This document shows positions 1 through 5,667 of a DNA stretch of 5,667 nt, piece after piece. The notes under the pieces are model-generated. The model saw only the letters and a program-made list of their open reading frames with translations. It had not been told where the DNA came from and ran no database searches. The stretch comes from an uncultured Aliterella sp. (GTDB lineage Bacteria > Cyanobacteriota > Cyanobacteriia > Cyanobacteriales > Chroococcidiopsidaceae). The stretch is taken from NCBI GenBank assembly GCA_905479905.1, contig CAJQOK010000194.1, positions 1 to 5,667 on the forward strand, in the 5' to 3' direction. The stretch's first letter is position 1. The number at the start of each line of letters is the position of its first letter. Position numbers and translations under genes: made by a program.

Positions 1-55
1 TATATTTAGGGCCACTCTATGTCATTCCGGCCTATACTTGTTTTTTGCTTCTTTC

Positions 56-136
56 TTAAGAGACATATAAGGCTTCTAAGTCGGCGACTGTCAGAACACT
101 AATAGCTTGCTTGAATTCTAGCTGGGAGTTTTCCAT
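56..136 (-). CDS. Tiny ORF (26 aa), possibly the front half of a frameshifted small gene
   Basis: I do not recognise this product. Reading leftwards from ATG at 136, the frame gives 26 residues, beginning MENSQLEFKQ and ending DLEALYVS, then TAA at 58-56. Translation is plausible because AGAGG (complement of 142-146) lies 5 bases before the ATG, and the ORF begins 28 bases after the stop of the 198-aa gene on the same strand, so the two could be one transcript. The residues around 14-23 (VLTVADLEAL) look amphipathic and protein-like. Shifting by one base at 71 opens a second frame (71-6) that reads LICLLRKK and ends NDIEWP before TAA. Joined, the two would give a coherent protein of about 43 residues with a helix followed by a basic stretch. 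That suggests a one-base deletion in a small gene, for example an antitoxin-sized or regulatory protein, but no family is identified. It may equally be a real 26-aa peptide or chance. Confidence 0.35.
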   Translation of the reverse strand: MENSQLEFKQAISVLTVADLEALYVS

Positions 137-164
137 AAAAACCTCTAATTTTATACTTTAAATA

Positions 165-761
165 TTACTTATTTACTCTCTTAAGGTTTTCTAGATTATC
201 TTTATAAATGCACAAAAGATTTTCAATATGGTCGCCACTAAGCGTATTAAACGGATGGGGAAAATTGTCACAAGTCATATATTCGCCCTCTTTGGCGTTA
301 ATACCTATAGCTATAGCTCCTTTGGTAGTACCAGAATGAAAATGAACTTCATTAACTTCATAGTTACAATACTTAGCTATCCGAATAGCAACATCATAGG
401 AAGCTAAAGAACCAAAACCATCAATATCTTGAGCCACTGATTTTATAAAGCTGTGAATTTGATTAAAGTTAGCAAATTTATCATTGGATAAATTTTTTAT
501 AGCAATATTTGCAGCTTTTACAAGTCGTTTGCGACCCACACGACATTGATGATTGTCTACTTTTCCTTTTTCATCCTCACTACGAAATGCTTTTTCAATG
601 GCACTTTTTAAATTATCTGCCTCGCTATACCATTTGTAATAAAACTCTTGCTTATCTTCGTATCGCTTTTTATAATCATTGACTATATCAATATAAGTAT
701 CAAACATTTGTTCATTTTTACAGCAGTTCGAGTCATTCCCGGATTGATAACAAGTAGTCAT
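165..761 (-). CDS. Conserved-looking hypothetical protein, 198 aa, possible helix-hairpin-helix
   Basis: Function is unknown. The N-terminal half (residues 20-70) is charged, rich in Lys, Glu and Tyr, and probably helical. Residues 71-83 (HQCRVGRKRL and following) are basic. The C-terminal half, about 98-190, looks like the folded core: a GFG turn (115-117) followed by a helix SLASYDVAIRIA, the polar block EVHFHSGTTKGA (138-149), and LCIYKDNL near the end (183-190). The hydrophobic-GFG-helix pattern resembles a helix-hairpin-helix nucleic-acid-binding motif, which is inference. From memory, this core resembles an uncharacterised family found sporadically in bacteria; I can attach no function. 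Seven cysteines are present, three near the start (4, 13, 14). No signal peptide or membrane segment is visible. No Shine-Dalgarno precedes ATG 761, and Met19 is an alternative start, also without one. The gene is AT-rich: a hand count of 421-540 gives 36 G+C in 120. It contains no HIP1 site, so it may be horizontally acquired. Confidence 0.8.
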   Translation of the reverse strand: MTTCYQSGNDSNCCKNEQMFDTYIDIVNDYKKRYEDKQEFYYKWYSEADNLKSAIEKAFRSEDEKGKVDNHQCRVGRKRLVKAANIAIKNLSNDKFANFNQIHSFIKSVAQDIDGFGSLASYDVAIRIAKYCNYEVNEVHFHSGTTKGAIAIGINAKEGEYMTCDNFPHPFNTLSGDHIENLLCIYKDNLENLKRVNK

Positions 762-762
762 A

Positions 763-777
763 ACTAAATTTTTTAGT
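763..777. repeat. Small AT-rich inverted repeat just upstream of the 198-aa gene start
   Basis: ACTAAA (763-768) and TTTAGT (772-777) are perfect inverted arms around a three-base TTT loop, immediately before the start codon at 761-759. This is where a Shine-Dalgarno sequence would normally sit, and none is present. It could be a weak operator or RNA hairpin affecting translation, but short AT palindromes are common by chance in DNA this AT-rich. Confidence 0.25.
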
Positions 778-832
778 AAATATCAAGTTTTTTCTGTTAG
801 CTAATTTATCTAAAAGCAACTAATAATAAAAA

Positions 833-889
833 CCGCAGATATACTATAAAAAAAAACTCCTATAGGCTTTTTTTTGCGTATATCTACGG
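833..889 (-). terminator. Nested inverted repeat, probable terminator of the TPP-enzyme transcript
   Basis: The outer arms are 833-844 (CCGCAGATATAC) and 878-889 (GTATATCTACGG), matching at 11 of 12 positions. Inside lie nine A (848-856), the palindrome CCTATAGG (859-866) and eight T (868-875). On the minus strand this reads an A-tract, a short hairpin with a UAUA loop, then a run of nine U, as in an intrinsic terminator. It begins 38 bases after the stop of the TPP enzyme gene. The single mismatch of the outer arms becomes a G-U pair in the minus-strand RNA but a C-A mismatch in the plus-strand RNA, so the structure favours action on the minus-strand transcript. It would separate the TPP enzyme from the downstream 198-aa gene. 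Confidence 0.6.
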
Positions 890-927
890 ATACAATCTAT
901 CTTAACTGACGCTCAATTAATTCAAGT

Positions 928-3141
928 CTAACCAAGCAATTCCATCGCGCGTTTAACTAAGTTTTCCGCCGTTAAACCATTGAACGCCATAATTTCGGCG
1001 GGACTTGCGGTAGTTTCTCCCCGCTTCCAAGCAAAGGTATCGCGCTTTGAGTTGCTACGTAACATAATTGGTTCTAACATTCCGCTTGCACCAGCAGTTA
1101 CGCCAATGAGCGCGTCACCGCCAAATAACTCCTCAAATCCTGCATCGCTTAAAAAGTCTCCATCTGGTTCGCTGCAAGTATCCCAAGCTACATCGGTAGG
1201 ACGATAGAGGCGACGAGGATTGACAACGGAGACAATGCGTACACCTATTTCTTGCACTTCTAAATAAGTCGCTGCTTCAAATACGGGCATAAGTACCATA
1301 TCGCCAATTACAGCAAATACTACCGTTTTAGTGCCTTTTACGTCTTGAAGTGCGATCGCGCCCTTGGTTAAAGCTTGTCTACTTTGCTCAAAAGTAGTCC
1401 GAATCGGTAAAGGCGACTTACTAGCAGTAATGACAATCCCCTTATTTTTAGTAGATAGCGCCCACTCGTAGCAAGTTTGAATACTATTCGCATCTGGGGG
1501 AAATACCGGGAAAACATTACCATTTCGCATCATAGCGGCAAAATAAGCCTCAATTTCTGGGCGTTGGTGCGTCCAACCATTACGCCCTTGCTCTAAAGCC
1601 CCCGCAGTGAATAAAGTAACAACAGATGGTGTCGGACGGCGCAATTCTGCCATCGCTTGAGTTACAGTCTGCATAATGGGCAAACCATTGATTGCAAAAG
1701 ATTCGTAAGAACACCACAAAGTTCGGCTACCCATCAAACATAAGCCCACCGCTAAACCCGCACAAGCATCTTCACTTAAAGGCTCATAAACTTGTCCAGT
1801 AGGGTTTTGATTGTACAAATCGTCGGTAGTGGGATGGACAATTTTTAAAGCTTGGTTAATGTTGGCAATTCCTGAAGCTTCATTACCATCAGCGTTAGCA
1901 ACAATAAAATTGCGATCGCTTAAACCCACCATTCCCACAATTTTACCCATAGCAGTAGTAGCTACTTTTGGCTCACCACCTACAGAATATTCTTCTAAAC
2001 CCAATTCGCCCAGTTCTGATAATTCATAAACCGATTCTGTAACCGATGTGCGCCCCGCCGAGCCACCCCCAGAACGTTCAAAGTTGTTTCGCACCAATTC
2101 CCACGCCGCCGGGGTTAAAGCACGAGTTTTTAGGGCATTAATAATGTCTGCGTTATCGAGAGTGTGCATGGCGTAGAGGTTATGAGATTTTGCCCCTTTA
2201 GCGTGAACTCCCGCGCCCTTTAGCTGCTTAATAATCAATACCGTTAGTTTGCCCCCCAAAGCCAATTTAGCGGCGTTATCGGCGGCTACAAGTACCGCTT
2301 TGGTGAATTCTAAACGATGCTCAAAAGAGAAAGCCGTACTATCAACATAATCCCCTGGTTGATTTTTGTCGTCAAAGTCTTTGGCATTAACTAAAATTAC
2401 TTCTTCAAAGCCGTTACCTTCCCAGTAAGCAATCATCTCTGCATTCGATTTGGTCGAAACCATGCTGTGATGTTCTTGGCTAAAACCATTCCATACTAAA
2501 ACGGGCAAAAAGTTAGTTACATCAGGATAAGCGGTGTGGAAGTGCGCCATTGAACTTACGATATAAGGTTCCCCTAAGCCACCATCGCCGACAGTAAAGG
2601 GAAATAGCTTATCTCTATGCAGTTTAGCCGCAGACATAGCGAAGTGTTGTCCTTGTCCTAATGGGCCTGCGGGGGCAAGAATGCCGGGGATAAGTCCCGA
2701 TAAATGACCTAAAAGCCCGTGTTTTTCGCGGTATCTGTCGCGCAATTGTTGGACGTTGACAATTCCCATGTCTTCTAGAGATTTATCTAAAAACATCGCA
2801 CTGTAAAAACCGGGGGCGTGATGTCCGACTTCAGTAATAATATTTTTATGCCCTAGCATAACTAAAGCCGCGTAAGCCTCCGCTTGACTTGCAAAGCCTC
2901 CTGGATGTCCTGATGCTTTGCTGGCGGTAACTTGCAATGTTAAATAACGTAAGGCATCTGCTGCAAGTAAGGTTTGAAATACAGCATCGGGGGCTTTGGG
3001 ATCGGTAATCGCTGTTTGATTAGGCGCGATCGCACATTCTTTGCCATAAGTCGCAAATTCTGGCAATTCTTCGCCAAAATACTGAATTCCTTGACAAAAA
3101 TCTGGAATTGACACTTTTATTTCTTGGGTCGATGCCGTCAT
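928..3141 (-). CDS. Thiamine-diphosphate enzyme, transketolase/phosphoketolase superfamily (737 aa)
   Basis: The protein probably cleaves or transfers a two-carbon ketol unit of sugar phosphates using thiamine diphosphate and a divalent metal, in the cytoplasm. N-terminal motifs are transketolase-like: SGHPGG (77-82), GHHAPGFY (106-113), GPLGQG (159-164), then the diphosphate/metal motif GDG (185-187) with Glu191 and the closing Asn218. The later part reads like phosphoketolase: KGAG (308-311) and SHN (319-321) before a Gly-rich linker (357-364), LSEDACAGL (455-463), YESF (479-482) whose Glu480 is the likely aminopyrimidine-activating residue, NGWTHQ (521-526) with His525, and PPDAN (548-552). 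Length is shorter than typical phosphoketolase (about 800) and longer than typical transketolase (about 660). The phosphoketolase GPGHGGP segment appears absent. The start at 3141 is supported by AAAAGGAAA upstream. The gene stands alone, divergent from the P450. The superfamily call is firm. Whether it is transketolase, phosphoketolase or another activity cannot be settled here. Confidence 0.88.
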   Translation of the reverse strand: MTASTQEIKVSIPDFCQGIQYFGEELPEFATYGKECAIAPNQTAITDPKAPDAVFQTLLAADALRYLTLQVTASKASGHPGGFASQAEAYAALVMLGHKNIITEVGHHAPGFYSAMFLDKSLEDMGIVNVQQLRDRYREKHGLLGHLSGLIPGILAPAGPLGQGQHFAMSAAKLHRDKLFPFTVGDGGLGEPYIVSSMAHFHTAYPDVTNFLPVLVWNGFSQEHHSMVSTKSNAEMIAYWEGNGFEEVILVNAKDFDDKNQPGDYVDSTAFSFEHRLEFTKAVLVAADNAAKLALGGKLTVLIIKQLKGAGVHAKGAKSHNLYAMHTLDNADIINALKTRALTPAAWELVRNNFERSGGGSAGRTSVTESVYELSELGELGLEEYSVGGEPKVATTAMGKIVGMVGLSDRNFIVANADGNEASGIANINQALKIVHPTTDDLYNQNPTGQVYEPLSEDACAGLAVGLCLMGSRTLWCSYESFAINGLPIMQTVTQAMAELRRPTPSVVTLFTAGALEQGRNGWTHQRPEIEAYFAAMMRNGNVFPVFPPDANSIQTCYEWALSTKNKGIVITASKSPLPIRTTFEQSRQALTKGAIALQDVKGTKTVVFAVIGDMVLMPVFEAATYLEVQEIGVRIVSVVNPRRLYRPTDVAWDTCSEPDGDFLSDAGFEELFGGDALIGVTAGASGMLEPIMLRSNSKRDTFAWKRGETTASPAEIMAFNGLTAENLVKRAMELLG

Positions 3142-3343
3142 AGCTACTTTCCTTTTAGTTAATTATTTAACGTTTATTCTACAGTTGTGCTGTTGCTCAG
3201 ATACTTCACTTTTGCTTATTGGTTCAATTAGTCCCACACTCAGCGAATAATGTATTGATTATTTCTATCAGCTTTTAAAGTTAGCTAGTAATTTTTGATA
3301 GCAAAACTTATAAGATCGTTTAGTCTCAAATTATCAAACATTT
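3142..3343. promoter_or_regulatory. Divergent intergenic region between TPP enzyme and P450
   Basis: These 202 bases separate two genes transcribed away from each other, so promoters for both must lie here or inside the flanking genes. On the minus strand TAGAAT (complement of 3176-3181) is a possible -10 box, without a convincing -35 partner. On the plus side TTGATA (3295-3300) and TATAAG (3309-3314) are visible but only 8 bases apart, so they do not form one sigma-70 promoter. I saw no GTA-N8-TAC (NtcA-type) site. The region is AT-rich and contains no HIP1 site or further credible ORF. Confidence 0.45.
3148..3156 (-). promoter_or_regulatory. Ribosome binding site of the TPP enzyme gene
   Basis: The complement reads AAAAGGAAA; its GGA core is separated from the ATG at 3141 by 8 bases. 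It supports this start codon over any internal Met. It is the clearest Shine-Dalgarno among the large genes of the window. Confidence 0.7.
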
Positions 3344-4699
3344 ATGCAAGTAATTAATGGCCCTAGTTCACCGCAATTTATCCAACTTTTAGAAGCGATC
3401 GCACGTCCTACCGAACGTTTAGATGCCAATGCTAAAGAATACGGCGATGTTTTCGTTTCTAAGTTAAGTGGCTTTCGTCCTTTTGTCCTTTTTAGCCATC
3501 CCCAAGCAATTCAACAAATACTTACCGCCGATCCTAATCTATTTGATTCTGGAGTAGGCAATCAAATTTTACATCCTTTAGTAGGTGATTATTCGTTACT
3601 ACTATTAGATGGAAGTAGCCATCAACGCCAACGCAAATTGCTTACGCCGCCTTTTCATGGCGATCGCATGAAATCTTACGGGACGCTAATTGGTGAAATT
3701 ACCGAACAAGTTATGAATCAACAACCAATTGGTGAAATATTCTCGGTGCGATCGGCTACTCAAGAAATATCTTTAAGAATAATTTTAAGAACCGTATTTG
3801 GCTTAGATGAAACGGAGCGATTTCAACAACTAAAAAAACTTTTGAGTTCAATTTTAGATGCGGTAGGTTCGCCCCTAAATTCTACTTTATTATTTGTTCC
3901 AGGCTTGCAAAAAGATTTAGGCGCTTGGAGTCCTTGGGGTAAATTTGTCCGCCAAAGAAAAGCAATAAATCGGTTAATTTATGATGAGATTGAAACCCGT
4001 AGAACTAACAATAATATTTTTGGTGAAGACATTTTAAGCTTGATGATGTCAGCAAGAGATGAAAATGGGCAATCAATGACAGATGTAGAATTACGCGATG
4101 AATTAATGACTTTGTTATTTGCGGGACATGAAACTACAGCCTCAGCTTTAGCTTGGGCTTTTTACTGGATTCACAAGTTACCAAAGGTAAAGTCGAAGCT
4201 ATTAGCAGAACTAACTACTATTGGTACTAATTTCGATCCAAATGTAGTTGTTAAACTGCCTTATTTAACGGCGGTTTGTCAAGAAACTTTGCGAATTTAT
4301 CCCATTGCGATGTTCACCTTCTCGCGCATTTTAAAAGCACCCATGCAAATCATGGGTTATGACTTTGCTGCGGGGACACAATTAACACCTTGTATATATT
4401 TAACTCATCAGCGAGAAGATATTTATCCTGAACCAAAACAGTTTAAACCAGAACGTTTTTTAGAGCGTCAATTCTCACCTTACGAGTTTTTACCTTTTGG
4501 TGGTAGCAATCGGCGTTGTATTGGTATGGCGTTTGCAATGTTTGAAATGAAACTTGTACTAGCAAAAGTTTTATCGCAATGGCAAATGAATTTAGCCGAA
4601 ACTAAACCCGTCCAACCTGTACGTCGCGGTATTACTTTAGCGCCATCGGGAGGCGTAAAAATGAGGCTAATCGCTAATAACCATGTTAACCTTGATTGA
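3344..4699 (+). CDS. Cytochrome P450, CYP110-like (451 aa)
   Basis: This is a haem-thiolate monooxygenase, soluble and without a membrane anchor, presumably fed by ferredoxin or flavodoxin since no reductase domain is fused. Landmarks in order: the N-terminal NGPSSP (5-10) typical of the CYP110 type; the C-helix HQRQR (93-97) before LLTPPFHGDRM; the I-helix AGHETT (260-265) with the acid-alcohol pair Glu263-Thr264 for oxygen activation; ExxR (Glu314, Arg317) of the K-helix; PERF (369-372); and the haem loop FGGSNRRCIG (385-394) with ligand Cys392. The haem loop has Ser388 where the consensus FGxGxRxCxG has Gly. Length fits the family. CYP110 enzymes are cyanobacterial and include fatty-acid, alkane or terpene hydroxylases; the substrate here is unknown. 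No Shine-Dalgarno precedes ATG 3344, but the N-terminus aligns with expectation. HIP1 sites lie within the gene. The P450 call is firm; the family assignment is from memory of motifs. Confidence 0.95.
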   Translation: MQVINGPSSPQFIQLLEAIARPTERLDANAKEYGDVFVSKLSGFRPFVLFSHPQAIQQILTADPNLFDSGVGNQILHPLVGDYSLLLLDGSSHQRQRKLLTPPFHGDRMKSYGTLIGEITEQVMNQQPIGEIFSVRSATQEISLRIILRTVFGLDETERFQQLKKLLSSILDAVGSPLNSTLLFVPGLQKDLGAWSPWGKFVRQRKAINRLIYDEIETRRTNNNIFGEDILSLMMSARDENGQSMTDVELRDELMTLLFAGHETTASALAWAFYWIHKLPKVKSKLLAELTTIGTNFDPNVVVKLPYLTAVCQETLRIYPIAMFTFSRILKAPMQIMGYDFAAGTQLTPCIYLTHQREDIYPEPKQFKPERFLERQFSPYEFLPFGGSNRRCIGMAFAMFEMKLVLAKVLSQWQMNLAETKPVQPVRRGITLAPSGGVKMRLIANNHVNLD

Positions 4700-4738
4700 T
4701 TTAAGTACAAAATCTTTGCGTCAGTCGCCTAAAACCAG

Positions 4739-4748
4739 AGTAATTACT
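4739..4748. repeat. Perfect 10-base palindrome downstream of the P450
   Basis: AGTAATTACT is its own reverse complement and lies 39 bases after the P450 stop, in the 92-base gap before the pseudopilin gene. No U-tract follows, so it does not look like an intrinsic terminator. The only other symmetric element in the gap is the HIP1 site at 4759-4766, flanked by AAA and CTTT. I see no clear promoter for the next gene. Confidence 0.3.
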
Positions 4749-4791
4749 GAGATTTAAAGCGATCGCCTTTCTCAATTGTGGTAGCTAAGAT

Positions 4792-5667
4792 ATGAATATA
4801 AAAACTGCTTTTAGAAGTTCTTTTAGCGATCGCGGTTTTGTTCTCCCGATTGCTTTAGCAATGGGAATAGTAATGATTTTAGTAGGAATAGCAGCCGTTG
4901 CTAGATCCCAAAATACTCGCATCAACACCTTTTCTCGCCAGCAAACCGGGGGAAGTTTAGCTGTAGCTGAAGGCGGTATAGCCCGAACTTTGGCTCAACT
5001 TAGTAATCCTAATAATAGAGTTTTATTAACAGGTAATTACGATACTATTAATCCGAAAACTAACAAAACCTATCTTGGAGTTGATGGGATTTTAAATAAT
5101 GGTGATGAAGAAAGCGCGCCAGTAAATCAGTGGACAAGCTTTAGCAGTACTTCACTATGCAATAATGTTCCAAGTCCCGGAACTCCTAATGCTACCTATA
5201 ACGGCTCAATTGGTAATGGCGACTCTTATACACTCAAGGCTTACCGTTACAACAATGCTAATAATACAGGCATTTTTTTAGTGGAAGGAAAACACAAAAC
5301 TTCAGTTTCACTAATTAGAGTAACTATAGCAGTTGAATCAAGGTTTAGCGATTTTCCTGGTGTTGTTGCCTTAGAAAAAATGGAATTATTAGGGCGCGAA
5401 GTGGTTGGTAGCAATGGAAATGTTTACTACAATCCGGCTTTTTCTGCTAATTCTAGACTAACAGCGTCTTCTACTCGTAGCGATGCTAATAGACCAAATT
5501 ATTTAAACGCGATCAAGTCCGGGACAAATGATGGTTTTAGGAATGACAATGTAGCGGGAAAAATCGTTGCGTGTAAACTAAATCTTACTTTTCCTTATAC
5601 TCCTCAAGGCACAAACTTAGGGGATATTACGGGTAACTTGACACTTCTATCTTCAAGTAACGGAATT
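4792..5667 (+). CDS. Pseudopilin-like protein with PilX-type N-terminus, partial (292+ codons)
   Basis: The frame is open from ATG 4792 to the window edge; the C-terminus lies outside. The N-terminus is a type III prepilin signal: a short basic leader (Lys4, Arg8, Arg14) ending in Gly15, with predicted prepilin peptidase cleavage before Phe16, then a hydrophobic helix of about 20 residues (17-37). After it come ARSQNTRINTF and GGSLAVAEGGIARTLAQL (53-70), a pattern seen in PilX-like minor pilins and related cyanobacterial proteins. The mature protein lacks the usual Glu at position +5 (here Ile20). The rest (71-292) is rich in Asn, Ser, Thr and Gly with beta-type stretches such as LIRVTIAVE (174-182), and has two cysteines (123, 261), suiting an exported surface domain. 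It probably acts as a minor pilin or pseudopilin in the inner membrane or pilus. No strong Shine-Dalgarno precedes the ATG. It may instead belong to a polysaccharide-secretion pseudopilin set; downstream genes would tell. Confidence 0.75.
   Translation, partial: MNIKTAFRSSFSDRGFVLPIALAMGIVMILVGIAAVARSQNTRINTFSRQQTGGSLAVAEGGIARTLAQLSNPNNRVLLTGNYDTINPKTNKTYLGVDGILNNGDEESAPVNQWTSFSSTSLCNNVPSPGTPNATYNGSIGNGDSYTLKAYRYNNANNTGIFLVEGKHKTSVSLIRVTIAVESRFSDFPGVVALEKMELLGREVVGSNGNVYYNPAFSANSRLTASSTRSDANRPNYLNAIKSGTNDGFRNDNVAGKIVACKLNLTFPYTPQGTNLGDITGNLTLLSSSNGI

Larger units (their letters stand above)
1352..4833. repeat. Seven HIP1 octamers (GCGATCGC)
   Basis: Sites are at 1352-1359, 1912-1919 and 3026-3033 (TPP enzyme), 3395-3402 and 3660-3667 (P450), 4759-4766 (intergenic) and 4826-4833 (pseudopilin). 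An octamer is expected far less than once in 5.7 kb by chance. HIP1 abundance is a known hallmark of many cyanobacterial chromosomes and is the main basis for the host assignment. None occurs in positions 1-1351. Confidence 0.9.

Noticed and set aside
24..58. Slippery-looking A6C tract on the minus strand as a programmed frameshift site for the tiny ORF
   Set aside because: The tract lies after the in-frame stop codon, so ribosomes in the first frame would not reach it.
19..102. Plus-strand 27-codon ORF starting MSFRPILVF
   Set aside because: No ribosome binding site, very short, and antisense to the better supported tiny ORF on the minus strand.
20..743. GTCATTCC occurring near 21-28 and again near 732-739, flanking the 198-aa gene like target-site or att repeats
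   Set aside because: Only about eight bases match, and the second copy lies inside the coding region, so chance is the simplest explanation.
980..1207. Plus-strand open frame of 75 codons inside the TPP enzyme gene
   Set aside because: It lies entirely antisense to a well-supported gene, has no recognisable domain and reads as a shadow frame.
1811..2029. Plus-strand open frame of 72 codons inside the TPP enzyme gene
   Set aside because: Antisense shadow of a conserved coding region, with no ribosome binding site or protein-like motif.
3295..3314. TTGATA and TATAAG upstream of the P450 as a -35/-10 promoter
   Set aside because: Spacing is 8 bases, far from the 16-18 needed, so they are not a sigma-70 pair.
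4480..4710. Minus-strand open frame of 76 codons over the P450 C-terminus
   Set aside because: It overlaps the haem-binding region of the P450, whose own frame explains the sequence conservation.

Overview
The window looks like cyanobacterial chromosome. The palindrome GCGATCGC (HIP1, highly over-represented in many cyanobacterial genomes) occurs seven times between positions 1352 and 4833. The cytochrome P450 reads like the cyanobacterial CYP110 type, and the last gene has the N-terminus of a type IV pilus-like pseudopilin. I cannot name a species. AT-rich intergenic DNA and moderate GC in the genes would suit a filamentous or otherwise large-genome cyanobacterium, but that is inference.

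Layout from left to right. Positions 1-761 hold a strongly AT-rich minus-strand unit: a 198-residue conserved-looking protein of unknown function, then 28 bases later a tiny reading frame with a good ribosome binding site that may be the front half of a frameshifted small gene. No HIP1 site falls in this part. Positions 833-889 hold a nested inverted repeat that probably terminates the transcript of the next gene. Positions 928-3141 (minus) encode a 737-residue thiamine-diphosphate enzyme of the transketolase/phosphoketolase superfamily. Its front half reads like transketolase and its back half like phosphoketolase. A 202-base divergent intergenic region follows. Positions 3344-4699 (plus) encode a complete class cytochrome P450 with all main motifs. 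From 4792 to the end of the window (plus) runs an open frame of at least 292 codons with a prepilin-type N-terminus. It is cut off by the window edge.

No shared pathway is evident. The TPP enzyme belongs to central sugar-phosphate or ketol metabolism, the P450 to lipid or secondary-metabolite oxidation, and the pseudopilin to surface appendages or secretion. The first two are divergent and could share regulatory DNA. The left unit looks like accessory DNA next to a core-like region. I found no complete mobile element, CRISPR array, tRNA or rRNA. The least explained parts are the left unit and the exact chemistry of the hybrid-looking TPP enzyme.
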